The notes beneath the pieces are model-generated. The model had not been told where the DNA came from. It did not search any database and was given only the letters and a program-made list of their open reading frames with translations. A program made the translations under genes and the position numbers. A DNA stretch of 64,000 nt from Solirubrum puertoriconensis (GTDB taxonomy: Bacteria; Bacteroidota; Bacteroidia; Cytophagales; Hymenobacteraceae). Below are positions 7,629 to 16,006 of this stretch, piece by piece; the first letter of the stretch is position 1; every line of letters begins with the position of its first letter. The stretch covers positions 496,001-560,000 of the forward strand of contig NZ_LNAL01000008.1 in NCBI RefSeq assembly GCF_001483135.1, given 5' to 3'.

Positions 7629-10600
7629 TTACTTCGAATAAACAGGCTGGGCGAAGCGCAAATACTCCTCTAGGTTGCCGCGCGACAAAAGCACCGGCAG
7701 ATTATCAATACCAATGAGAAAGGATTGGTAACCCGCGTTGCGGAACTTCATCAGCGGCCCTTGCGGCCCACGCAGCTTTAGGGCGTAGTTGAGGGCTACC
7801 TTGGAGTTAGGCATGGCCTGCACAACCAGCAACTGCTGGTCGGTACCTAGGGGCTGTGCCTGCACCTGTAAGTTGTTAGCCTTGAAGAAACGGTTGTTGT
7901 AAGCCGTGAGCTGGTTTTGTAGCTCGGCAAAAGCAGCCGCGTCTTTGGGATAAGCTATTACCACGGCGTGCGGAGCATTTACATCGGCGCGGTACGGTGA
8001 AGGTTCGGCAGGTGGTGTAGCCGGCGCAGGAGTGTTGGTACCATTGGCCGGACTGCCGGCAGGAGCGGGCTGCGAGGGAACTGGGGCGTTGTTGGCAGGG
8101 GTAGGCGTAGCAGGCGCGTTGCCGGTTGTGGGCTCAGCTTTCGCAGTGGTTGCCGCGGGGGCAGCTTGGGGAGGAGGGGTATTAGCTACTTCCTTCGGAG
8201 TAGCCGGGGGCGTAATTGCTTGCGCAGCGGCCGCTTTGGGTACCGGTTTGGCCTCAGGCTTTAGTGCCACGGCAGGCGTTTCGTTTTCCTTGTACAAAAT
8301 GCGCACGCGGTTATCAACCTCGCCGGGGCGGAAGAACGATACCGAAGGCTTCTCGGTAGAGGCCAGTGCGCCGGCTAACTGGCCGCTCTCGTAGCGGCCG
8401 TAGGTGCCAAGCAGCTCTTGCGCCCTAGGTACTAGTGCACTCTCGGGATACTTCTTCACAAAAGCTTCGACTTCGGCCTTATGCTTAGCGGGCGGTTGGG
8501 TGCGCAGTGTTAGCAGCAACTGCATGTACTCGGCGCGGTCGTTCAGGTCGGTTTCGGGGTATTGCTTGCGGGCCCGGGCTAAGGCAGCGTTGGCTTTTTT
8601 AAACTCCTGCTTTTTGTACAAGGCAAAAGCCGAATCGAGCCGAACGGCCATGTGCTCATTGGCTACCGAGGTGCGGCGCAGGTACTCGGGGTCGGCTACG
8701 AGGCGGGCGTACGAGGAGTTAGCAAACTCTTGCCGCAGCCGTTGGGCATAGGTCTCTGCCTTGGCGTCGCCTAGGTCTTTGTACAGCAAGTACAAGCTGT
8801 AATACACTTCGGCCGTGTGCGGACTGTTCGGGAAGCGCTGCAGCAGTTGCTCGTAGGTTTGCACCGCCTTCGCGGGCTCTTTGAGTTGCTGGTTGTAAAT
8901 GGCACCTAGGGCAAACATTGCCTCCAATACTTTGCTCTCGGCTTGCTTTTGCTGCTCAGGCGTAGCCGGTATGCTTTGCTGATACTGAGCTAGCAAAGCA
9001 GCGCGCTCGTCGGTGGGGGTAGCTTGTTGAGCCGAAGCAGCACCAGCAGGATTCACCACGCTTCCATCGGCGCCCCGTACCGCGACCGGGGTATTGGCAC
9101 CCGGCACCGGTGCACCAGTAGTAGCCAAGCTGCTCAGGCGCCAATTGTCGGTAAGCGGGCGGTTACCCCAGAGCCGCTCGAAATCGGCACGCGCTGTGCC
9201 CAAGGCTGTTGGGTTATCAAAATACCACAGGCGGCCCGTTGAAGCACTAGCAAAAGCCAACGGATCGACATCGGGGTTACCGGCGCGGGTTGGATCTTGG
9301 CCTAAGGCCGTTTGATTCACGCCGCGGGCAGCCAAAGCAGCCTGGCGTTCGGCCGCCTGTTTGCGGCGTAACAGCTCGGCATCGGCATAAGCAACCATGC
9401 GGGTGCGTAGGGTAGCTGTATCCAAACGAGCTAGCGTGAGCAAACTGTCTTGTGTTTCAACCGTGGTTAGTTGTTGAGCAAACTCGCGCAATACATCACG
9501 TCGCTCAACAATGGCTGCAAATTCTGGCGTCTCCCTAGGTAAGCTTTGCGTGGTGCTGTCATAATACGCTGCCGCTGGGCGGTACTTCTGCAGATTTTCG
9601 TAATAAATACGTCCCGCCAGTAGGTAAGCATAGCCGCGTTGCGCTCGGTTCGTGCTGTTCAGGCGCACCGATTGATTAAGCAGCTTCAACGCTTCATCAT
9701 AACGCTGCTGACGATATTCCAGGCGCGCCATTTCGTAGTACACCTTATCGCGGTACCCGCGGTTATTAGGGTCCTTCAGCAGCTTGGTGAAATACTTGTT
9801 CAGCCGCGTACGGTCCTGCTGGTTCAGGTCCGATACCTGCCCCAGCATCAGCTTGGCAAAAAAATCAAGCTCGTAGGGCGGATTACGCCGCAGTATACTA
9901 TTAAGCTGCGCGTACGCTTCTTTGTCCTGCCCGGTATTCTGGTACAGTTGCGCTAGCACGTAGCGTGTGCGCGAGCGTTCGTCCTTCTTATCTATATAAG
10001 GAATGGCCTTGCTAAGGTTCTCGATAGCCAGCCGTTCGTCGGCTTGCCTGATATAGTATTGGGCGCGCGTCAGGAAAAGCTCACGAGCATTCTCGAAAGT
10101 GCCCGCCTCCTTATCTAATAAATCGGATACGGCCGTAGCATTTTCCCATTCGTTGGTGGCCATGTAAGTACGCATCAACCAGATCAACGCCTCGTGCCGA
10201 GCATTGGCATCCTTGCTGGTGGTATTCACATACTTAAACGTCTTGAGTGCCTCCTCAAACTCGCGTTTGTAGAAGCGGGCCTTACCAATCAGGATATAGG
10301 CGTCGTCGGTGTAGTCGCTAGTACCGTGGCGCTGAATAGGCAACGATGCTTTCTTCACGACATCATCCATGTCACCCGTTAGCTGCAAAGCCTTTACCGA
10401 ATCAACTACTGGCAGTAGCGGCAGCGTACGGTTGTAATCGTTGGGGCGCTCCTTGTTCAAAGCGGCCTCCACGCTCCGCATCTTCTCACGCGCCAGGAAG
10501 TAGCCGTTGTCGCGAGCTGTGATGTTCTGGTAGGTGCGGGCGACTACGTTGTGGCGTTCAGCCGAGCAGCCAGCCAACAAGGCGGCGCCAGCAAAAGCTA

Positions 10601-10643
10601 AACCAGCAACGGGTACCCAAGTAATGCGCAAAGAATTCGACAC
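7629..10643 (-). CDS. porW: PorW/SprE-like TPR lipoprotein of the type IX secretion system
   Basis: This 1004-residue lipoprotein resembles SprE of Flavobacterium and PorW of Porphyromonas, which are needed for type IX secretion and gliding. The GTG start gives a lipoprotein signal peptide with lipobox LLAGC (Cys at about residue 26), then the family opening VVARTYQNITARDNGYFLA. Residues 100-700 are repeated TPR-like helical pairs (for example AFVKKYPESALVPRAQELL and YEQLLQRFPNSPHTAEVYY). A long Pro/Ala/Thr-rich low-complexity linker lies at about 790-880. A compact C-terminal domain of about 115 residues ends the protein. The linker is probably a flexible spacer. The position about 5 kb from gldLMN supports the assignment, although members of this family are usually recognised by similarity search. 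Confidence 0.85.
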   Translation of the reverse strand: MSNSLRITWVPVAGLAFAGAALLAGCSAERHNVVARTYQNITARDNGYFLAREKMRSVEAALNKERPNDYNRTLPLLPVVDSVKALQLTGDMDDVVKKASLPIQRHGTSDYTDDAYILIGKARFYKREFEEALKTFKYVNTTSKDANARHEALIWLMRTYMATNEWENATAVSDLLDKEAGTFENARELFLTRAQYYIRQADERLAIENLSKAIPYIDKKDERSRTRYVLAQLYQNTGQDKEAYAQLNSILRRNPPYELDFFAKLMLGQVSDLNQQDRTRLNKYFTKLLKDPNNRGYRDKVYYEMARLEYRQQRYDEALKLLNQSVRLNSTNRAQRGYAYLLAGRIYYENLQKYRPAAAYYDSTTQSLPRETPEFAAIVERRDVLREFAQQLTTVETQDSLLTLARLDTATLRTRMVAYADAELLRRKQAAERQAALAARGVNQTALGQDPTRAGNPDVDPLAFASASTGRLWYFDNPTALGTARADFERLWGNRPLTDNWRLSSLATTGAPVPGANTPVAVRGADGSVVNPAGAASAQQATPTDERAALLAQYQQSIPATPEQQKQAESKVLEAMFALGAIYNQQLKEPAKAVQTYEQLLQRFPNSPHTAEVYYSLYLLYKDLGDAKAETYAQRLRQEFANSSYARLVADPEYLRRTSVANEHMAVRLDSAFALYKKQEFKKANAALARARKQYPETDLNDRAEYMQLLLTLRTQPPAKHKAEVEAFVKKYPESALVPRAQELLGTYGRYESGQLAGALASTEKPSVSFFRPGEVDNRVRILYKENETPAVALKPEAKPVPKAAAAQAITPPATPKEVANTPPPQAAPAATTAKAEPTTGNAPATPTPANNAPVPSQPAPAGSPANGTNTPAPATPPAEPSPYRADVNAPHAVVIAYPKDAAAFAELQNQLTAYNNRFFKANNLQVQAQPLGTDQQLLVVQAMPNSKVALNYALKLRGPQGPLMKFRNAGYQSFLIGIDNLPVLLSRGNLEEYLRFAQPVYSK

Positions 10644-10841
10644 GAGCAGCAGAAAGCAGGCGGGTGAAAGGCAGTGTGAGCAAAACGCTGACCGACCATC
10701 ATTTTGTTCGGAAGCGTCGTAATCCTCCTAGAACGCTACAATGCAAGTAAAAGTACGGGAAAATTGTGCCAGCCTCTGGCTAGCCCAGCCAGCCTACGTA
10801 CATAGGCTAAACTGATAGCCAAGCATTAACTCGGCGCACCG

Positions 10842-10849
10842 TACCTTTG
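10842..10849 (+). promoter_or_regulatory. Bacteroidota -7 promoter element for the ATP synthase cluster
   Basis: TACCTTTG matches the phylum's TAnnTTTG -7 element exactly. It is 23 bp before the atpZ start codon. No clear TTTG -33 box is visible at the expected distance. It is the best candidate for the main promoter of the atp operon. Confidence 0.6.
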
Positions 10850-10872
10850 TCGTCCGCTTGCTACCAACCCTC

Positions 10873-11112
10873 ATGGCTGCGCCCAACACACAACCTCCTT
10901 TTGAACCCGAATCCGATGCAGAACGCCGCCGTCAAATCGGCAAGTTCTCCGGAGTAGGTATGCAGATGTTGGTCGTGATAGGGCTTAGCGCTTGGGGAGG
11001 CGTCACGCTCGATAAGAAGATGGGCTGGGAGCCTTGGGGCACTATTGTGCTCACCTTGCTCGGCGTATTCATTGCCATGTACCAGGTCATTCGGGCTGTT
11101 TCCGAAAAGTAA
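10873..11112 (+). CDS. atpZ: AtpZ/AtpI-family small membrane protein
   Basis: This is a 79-residue protein at the head of the ATP synthase cluster. The ATG at 10873 is preferred to an upstream in-frame TTG (10858) because it leaves a normal leader. After a polar N-terminal region with an RRRQIGKFSG segment there are two membrane helices (about residues 32-50 and 56-76) joined by a short KKMGWEPWG loop, the AtpZ arrangement. AtpZ/AtpI proteins help c-ring assembly or Mg uptake. That role is known for the family and is not shown here. The next gene begins 56 bp on, in the same direction. Confidence 0.85.
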   Translation: MAAPNTQPPFEPESDAERRRQIGKFSGVGMQMLVVIGLSAWGGVTLDKKMGWEPWGTIVLTLLGVFIAMYQVIRAVSEK

Positions 11113-11168
11113 GTAGCCCGTAAAACCAAGCTCATATCTGCCTCGGCAGGTTTGTATTACCTCCCAAC

Positions 11169-11579
11169 GTGAATCGCTTTTTCCGCAACCTGCTGTTGTT
11201 TTCGGTGCCGTTAGCTGCTTTGCTGTACTTCTTGCGGCAGCGGTATGGCACGACTGTGGTGCATCCCCACGCCGATTACCTGCTTTTGTTTTACGTAGTG
11301 CTTACTGCTTTCACCTTTTGGCTCACGTACCGGGCCGTGCAGCGTAAGCCCGATAGTTTAATGACAGCTTGGTTTAGCACCACCGCTCTGCGGTTGGTAC
11401 TCGCCATGGTAATAGTTGTAGGCTATTTAGTAACAGGGGGCGCTAAGGACGGCAACAACACTTGGACTTTTCTGGGCCTGTTCTTCCTGCTGTATTTTCT
11501 CTACACCGGGTTTGAAGTCTGGAACGTCGTGACTAACTTGCGCCCGTTTTCAAAACCGGGCTCCGACAATGCGCAATAA
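11169..11579 (+). CDS. AtpI-like four-helix membrane protein of the ATP synthase cluster
   Basis: This 136-residue protein starts with GTG at 11169 (MNRFFRNLLLFSVPL). Four hydrophobic helices are visible, at about residues 7-24, 37-55, 67-88 and 98-118, ending in a short polar tail. It sits between atpZ and atpB, where a four-helix AtpI or 'uncI'-type protein is usual. In related operons these proteins are thought to act as c-ring assembly chaperones. I do not recognise a specific signature, so function is inferred from topology and location. The spacer to atpB is 29 bp. Confidence 0.65.
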   Translation: MNRFFRNLLLFSVPLAALLYFLRQRYGTTVVHPHADYLLLFYVVLTAFTFWLTYRAVQRKPDSLMTAWFSTTALRLVLAMVIVVGYLVTGGAKDGNNTWTFLGLFFLLYFLYTGFEVWNVVTNLRPFSKPGSDNAQ

Positions 11580-11608
11580 TGCGCTAAGTAGGCCTTAAAT
11601 CTCACTGA

Positions 11609-12685
11609 ATGAAGCGGTTTCTGCTCCTTTTCTTCTGGATTCTGACGTTGCCGGTTTTTGCGCAGGAGCATCACGGCGATGTGCCATCCACCTCTGCCAC
11701 GCAGGTGGAAGCCACCGAAGAAGGCGAGTTCAAGCCGGGTGAAATGATCCTGCATCACATTGCTGATGCGCACGAATGGCACTTCGCCACGATTGGCCAC
11801 ACGCATATCACCCTGCCACTGCCAGTTATTGCTTATCAGCCGAGCAAAGGCCTGTCGGTATTCTCTTCGAGCAAGCTGACCCACGGCGAAACCTACAACG
11901 GCCTAAAGCTTGAGCACGAGCACTTGGTTGCCGAAGATGGCAGCAAGGTGTACGATTTCTCAATCACCAAGAACGTAGCCTCGCTTTTGCTGAGCGCTGT
12001 GCTTCTGATTGTTGTTTTCTTCTCGGTAGCAGGAGGTTACAAGAAGAACCACGGTCGTGCTCCTCGTGGTATCCAGTCGTTTTTCGAGCCCATCATTGCG
12101 TTCATTCGCGACGACGTAGCCAAAACCAATATTGGTCCGAAATACGAGCGTTACCTCCCGTATCTGCTCACGCTGTTTTTCTTCATCTGGTTCAACAACC
12201 TAATGGGCCTGATGCCTGGTGCCGCTAACCTTACCGGCAATATCAGCATCACCTTCCTGCTGGCTCTGCTGACATTGCTCATCACCGTGTTCAGCGGGAA
12301 CAAGAACTACTGGGGCCACATTTTTGCAACGCCGGGTGTGCCTACGTGGCTGCTACCTATCATGATTCCGGTAGAACTGATTGGTATTATCACCAAGCCG
12401 TTCTCGCTGATGGTGCGTCTGTTTGCCAACATCACGGCAGGTCACATCATCGTGCTGAGCTTCATCTCGCTCATCTTCATTTTTAAGAGCGTGGCTGTTT
12501 CGCCCCTAGGTGTAGGTTTCGCATTGTTCATCAACGTGCTTGAAATGCTGGTAGCCATTCTGCAGGCCTACCTCTTCACCTTGCTGTCCGCCATGTACAT
12601 CGGCGGTGCGGTAGAGGAGCACCACCACGATGCTGATATACAGATCGGCGGCGAAGACATGAGCAAACCGGCTGCGCATCACTAA
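11609..12685 (+). CDS. atpB: ATP synthase F0 subunit a
   Basis: At 358 residues this is longer than the roughly 270 of E. coli subunit a. Subunit a forms the proton half-channels against the c-ring. The extra length is an N-terminal extension of about 110 residues that begins with a signal-like helix (MKRFLLLFFWILTLPVFAQ) and a His/Glu-rich exported segment. The conserved core carries RYLPYLLTLFFFIWFNNLMG and the essential arginine helix near PFSLMVRLFANITAGH. A final helix has LEMLVAILQAYLFTLLSAMY. The C-terminus is again His-rich (EEHHHD, PAAHH). Extended a-subunits of this kind are usual in Bacteroidota. Confidence 0.95.
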   Translation: MKRFLLLFFWILTLPVFAQEHHGDVPSTSATQVEATEEGEFKPGEMILHHIADAHEWHFATIGHTHITLPLPVIAYQPSKGLSVFSSSKLTHGETYNGLKLEHEHLVAEDGSKVYDFSITKNVASLLLSAVLLIVVFFSVAGGYKKNHGRAPRGIQSFFEPIIAFIRDDVAKTNIGPKYERYLPYLLTLFFFIWFNNLMGLMPGAANLTGNISITFLLALLTLLITVFSGNKNYWGHIFATPGVPTWLLPIMIPVELIGIITKPFSLMVRLFANITAGHIIVLSFISLIFIFKSVAVSPLGVGFALFINVLEMLVAILQAYLFTLLSAMYIGGAVEEHHHDADIQIGGEDMSKPAAHH

Positions 12686-12750
12686 GTCTGACGACATTCC
12701 CCTTTTTTGTTTTTCCTGACTTTTTTCTCACTCTCCTAACTCCCTCTGTT

Positions 12751-13011
12751 ATGCTGCTCACTCTGTTGCTGCAGGTCGTTAATGCTGTTGGTCTGGCCGT
12801 TATGGGTGCCGGCCTGGGTGCTGGTCTGGCTATCCTCGGTGCTGGTCTCGGCATTGGTCGCATCGGCGGCAGCGCCATGGAAGCCATCGGCCGTCAGCCG
12901 GAAGCTTCGGGCCGTATCCAAACGGCGATGATCATCGCGGCCGCTCTTATTGAAGGCGCCACCCTGTTCGCCGTCGTAGTCTGCCTGCTGGTAGCTCTGC
13001 GTCTGCAATAA
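12751..13011 (+). CDS. atpE: ATP synthase F0 subunit c
   Basis: This is an 86-residue two-helix hairpin, the rotor ring subunit. The first helix is Gly/Ala-rich (GAGLGAGLAILGAGLGIG), the polar loop has the RQPE motif, and the second helix carries the ion-binding glutamate at residue 68 (AALIEGATLF). Length and pattern are typical. It is followed by a 153-bp spacer that contains a stable GC hairpin, the longest gap in the cluster. Confidence 0.97.
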   Translation: MLLTLLLQVVNAVGLAVMGAGLGAGLAILGAGLGIGRIGGSAMEAIGRQPEASGRIQTAMIIAAALIEGATLFAVVVCLLVALRLQ

Positions 13012-13025
13012 CAGTCACCCATAGG

Positions 13026-13067
13026 CGGCCGCCTGTAGCCTTGCTTTGGCAGGGCAGCAGGCGGCCG
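13026..13067 (+). repeat. GC-rich hairpin downstream of atpE
   Basis: CGGCCGCCTG (13026-13035) pairs perfectly with CAGGCGGCCG (13058-13067) around a 22-base loop. There is no following U-run, so read-through into atpF is expected. Such a stem 3' of atpE could protect or process the message so that subunit c is made in excess. That role is inference. Confidence 0.6.
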
Positions 13068-13164
13068 TATTGGTGTAACTGAAACAAAGAGGCGGCTCTC
13101 GGATTTAGCGAGCTTTCTTTGCTATCCACCGTCGCTCATTTCCCACACGCATTGCCCCAACGCC

Positions 13165-13659
13165 ATGAATCTGATTACCCCCGATTTTGGCCTGCTGTTC
13201 TGGCAGTTTGTCGTTTTCCTGCTGCTGGTATTTCTGCTGGCTAAGTTTGCGTGGAAGCCCATTCTGGCTGGTCTGCGCGAGCGGGAAGAATCCATCGAAA
13301 ACGCTCTGCGCCAAGCCGATCAGGCTAAGCTGGAAATGCAGCAGCTGAAAGCTGGCAATGAAAAGTTGCTGGCCGAGGCTCGTCAGGAGCGCGACCGTAT
13401 TCTGAAAGAGGCTGCTACCATCAGCGAACAACTGATTGAGCAGGCAAAGCAGAAGGCGACCGACGAAGGAGCCCGCATGATCATGCAGGCCCGCGAAGCC
13501 ATCCAGAACGAAAAGCAAGCTGCTTTGGCCGAAGTTAAGAACACGGCCGCTCAGCTTTCGATCGATATTGCCGAGCGCATTCTGCGTCGCGAGTTGACGG
13601 ATGCCACTGCTCAAAAGCAACTGGTAACCGATTACCTGCAAGAGGTAAAACTGAACTAG
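13165..13659 (+). CDS. atpF: ATP synthase F0 subunit b
   Basis: This 164-residue peripheral-stalk protein has one N-terminal membrane helix (about residues 9-27, LLFWQFVVFLLLVFLLAKFAW). A long charged helix follows (REREESIENALRQADQ onward) that dimerises as the stator. The C-terminus ends in the usual ERILRREL segment that contacts the delta subunit. Length and architecture are normal. A structured 88-bp spacer separates it from atpH. Confidence 0.95.
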   Translation: MNLITPDFGLLFWQFVVFLLLVFLLAKFAWKPILAGLREREESIENALRQADQAKLEMQQLKAGNEKLLAEARQERDRILKEAATISEQLIEQAKQKATDEGARMIMQAREAIQNEKQAALAEVKNTAAQLSIDIAERILRRELTDATAQKQLVTDYLQEVKLN

Positions 13660-13668
13660 TCGAAGGTC

Positions 13669-13729
13669 TTAGGTTATAGGGCTTAGGTGTTAGCACCTGC
13701 TCCTAGGTCAGCCAAGCCCTAAAGCCTAA
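13669..13729. repeat. Imperfect inverted repeat in the atpF-atpH spacer
   Basis: TTAGGTTATAGGGCTT (13669-13684) faces AAGCCCTAAAGCCTAA (13714-13729), with 14 of 16 positions complementary. A small perfect hairpin AGGTG-TTAG-CACCT lies inside (13685-13698), next to one CCTAGG (13702). The strand is rich in TTAGG/CCTAA units. There is no U-run. It may be a dispersed intergenic repeat or an RNA processing site. Confidence 0.6.
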
Positions 13730-13747
13730 ACCCCAAGCCCCAATACA

Positions 13748-14305
13748 ATGTCTGAACTACGAGTCGCCGCCCGCTACGCCAAGTCTTTGTTGGATTTGGC
13801 GCAAGAGCAGGGTACGCTGGATACGGTAAAGCAGGACATCGAACTGTTCTCCAATACGCTGGAGGGTAGCCGCGACCTGCGCCTGCTGCTGCGCAACCCT
13901 ATTGTGCAGCACGACAAGAAGCTGGCCATCCTGCGGCGGCTGTTTGACGGCAAGGTGTCGGACCTTACCATGCGGTTCTTCACCATCATTACGCAGAAAA
14001 ACCGCGAAAACGCACTTGAGTTTATTGGTCCGGAGTTCCTGAACCAGTACAATGCGCTTCGTGGTGTCCAAACGGCTACGGTTACAACGGCTACGCCGCT
14101 CACGCCTGAACTCCGCGCACAAGTGGAGCGTTTGGTGGTCGGTCAGACGGGTGGCCAAGTGTTGTTGCAGGAACAAGTAGATCCCGCCCTCATTGGTGGC
14201 TTCATCCTGCGCATCGGCGACCGTCAGATCGACGATTCGGTACGTACGCGCCTCAATCGCTTACGCACTACCTTCAAAGAGAACCCCTACCAAGCCCAAC
14301 TATAA
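13748..14305 (+). CDS. atpH: ATP synthase F1 subunit delta
   Basis: This 185-residue stator subunit links the top of F1 to subunit b. The N-terminal helical bundle begins ELRVAARYAKSLLDLAQEQG, the family signature. The C-terminal part carries VDPALIGGFILRIGDRQIDDSV, the conserved delta motif. Length is normal. The spacer to atpA is 9 bp, indicating tight co-transcription. Confidence 0.96.
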   Translation: MSELRVAARYAKSLLDLAQEQGTLDTVKQDIELFSNTLEGSRDLRLLLRNPIVQHDKKLAILRRLFDGKVSDLTMRFFTIITQKNRENALEFIGPEFLNQYNALRGVQTATVTTATPLTPELRAQVERLVVGQTGGQVLLQEQVDPALIGGFILRIGDRQIDDSVRTRLNRLRTTFKENPYQAQL

Positions 14306-14314
14306 GTCAGCATC

Positions 14315-15892
14315 ATGGCAGAAGTACGTCCGGATGAAGTATCCGCCATTCTGCGGGAGCAGTTGTCCAATTTCAAGTCCGAAGCCGAACTCGAAGAAGT
14401 CGGTACGGTGCTGCAGGTTGGCGACGGGGTAGCCCGCATTTATGGCCTTTCGAAAGCACAATCGGGTGAACTGGTTGAGTTTGAGAACGGCCTGCAGGCA
14501 CTGGTTCTGAACCTCGAAGAAGACAACGTAGGTGCCGTAATGCTCGGCGACTACAGCGAAGTTCGCGAGGGTGCTACCGTGCGCCGCACCAACAAAATTG
14601 CTTCGATTAAAGTAGGCGAAGGCATTGTGGGCCGCGTGGTTAACACGCTGGGCCAACCCATCGATGGCCGTGGTCCCATTGCTGGCGAGCTGTACGACAT
14701 GCCGCTGGAGCGTAAGGCTCCGGGCGTAATCTTCCGTCAGCCGGTAAACGAGCCCCTGCAGACGGGTATCAAGGCTATCGACGCCATGATTCCGATTGGC
14801 CGTGGTCAGCGCGAGCTAATCATCGGCGACCGTCAGACGGGTAAGTCGACGGTTGCGCTTGATGCCATCCTAAACCAGCGCGAGTTCTTCGAGCGCGGCG
14901 AGCCTGTTTTCTGTATCTACGTTGCCATTGGCCAGAAGGCCTCGACGGTAGCCCAGATCGTAAACTCGCTGCAGCGCGGAGGTGCTATGGACTACACGGT
15001 GGTAGTTTCGGCTTCGGCTGCTGACCCTGCTCCGATGCAGTTCTTTGCTCCGTTCACGGGTGCCGCTATCGGCGAATTCTTCCGCGACACGGGCCGTCCG
15101 GCTCTGGTTGTGTACGACGACTTGTCGAAGCAAGCTGTTGCTTACCGCGAGGTGTCGCTGCTGCTGCGTCGTCCTCCCGGACGCGAAGCTTACCCTGGCG
15201 ACGTATTCTACCTGCACAGCCGCCTGCTCGAGCGTGCCGCCAAGATCAACGCTTCGGACGACATCGCGCGCAACATGAACGACCTGCCCGACAGCCTGCG
15301 TGGTCTGGTGAAAGGCGGTGGTTCGCTGACGGCTCTGCCCATCATCGAGACGCAAGCTGGTGACGTATCGGCTTACATCCCGACGAACGTAATTTCGATT
15401 ACCGACGGCCAGATCTTCCTAGAGACTAACCTGTTCAACTCGGGTATCCGTCCGGCCATTAACGTAGGTATCTCGGTATCGCGCGTAGGTGGTTCGGCTC
15501 AGATCAAGTCGATGAAGAAAGTGGCTGGTACGCTGAAGCTGGACCAAGCCCAGTTCCGCGAACTGGAGGCTTTTGCCAAGTTCGGTTCGGACCTCGACGC
15601 ATCGACCAAGCTTACCATCGAGCGCGGCCGTCGTAACCTCGAAATCCTGAAGCAGCCGCAGTTCTCGCCGGTAAAAGTTGAAGACCAAGTAGCCATCATC
15701 TACGCTGCTACCAACGGTCTGCTCGACGCTATTCCGGTAAACCGCGTGCGTGAGTTCGAGAAAGAATTCACCCAGGTGATGAACACCCGTCATGCCGACG
15801 TGCTGGCTGGCCTGAAGGCTGGTAAGCTCGACGACAACATTACGGGCACCATCCGTCAGGTTATCAAAGACCTGTCGGCTTCTTACAAGTAA
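14315..15892 (+). CDS. atpA: ATP synthase F1 subunit alpha
   Basis: This is the 525-residue non-catalytic nucleotide-binding subunit. The Walker A loop is GDRQTGKST (about residues 171-179). The family signature [17 protein letters not shown] is intact (about 380-396). N-terminal beta-barrel, nucleotide-binding and C-terminal helical domains are all present at normal length. I saw no CCTAGG inside the gene, although the palindrome is common elsewhere in the window. A repeat-bearing 114-bp spacer precedes atpG. No atpD follows. Confidence 0.98.
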   Translation: MAEVRPDEVSAILREQLSNFKSEAELEEVGTVLQVGDGVARIYGLSKAQSGELVEFENGLQALVLNLEEDNVGAVMLGDYSEVREGATVRRTNKIASIKVGEGIVGRVVNTLGQPIDGRGPIAGELYDMPLERKAPGVIFRQPVNEPLQTGIKAIDAMIPIGRGQRELIIGDRQTGKSTVALDAILNQREFFERGEPVFCIYVAIGQKASTVAQIVNSLQRGGAMDYTVVVSASAADPAPMQFFAPFTGAAIGEFFRDTGRPALVVYDDLSKQAVAYREVSLLLRRPPGREAYPGDVFYLHSRLLERAAKINASDDIARNMNDLPDSLRGLVKGGGSLTALPIIETQAGDVSAYIPTNVISITDGQIFLETNLFNSGIRPAINVGISVSRVGGSAQIKSMKKVAGTLKLDQAQFRELEAFAKFGSDLDASTKLTIERGRRNLEILKQPQFSPVKVEDQVAIIYAATNGLLDAIPVNRVREFEKEFTQVMNTRHADVLAGLKAGKLDDNITGTIRQVIKDLSASYK

Positions 15893-15900
15893 GGTTTAGT

Positions 15901-15992
15901 AGTTGTCAGTTGTCGGTTGTCAGTTGTTAGGGTGTAAGGGGCCTAGATCCTGCAAGCCCGGACTAACAACTGACAACTTGCAACTGACAACT
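15901..15992. repeat. Inverted repeat built of TTGTCAG/CTGACAA units between atpA and atpG
   Basis: Arm 15901-15930 is complementary to 15963-15992 at 27 of 30 positions, separated by 32 bases. Each arm is itself made of repeated GTTGTC/GACAAC units. It fills most of the atpA-atpG spacer and has no U-run. The unit structure suggests a dispersed intergenic repeat family or a strong RNA structure between the two F1 genes. Confidence 0.85.
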
Positions 15993-16006
15993 CATTTATA
16001 GCAAGC

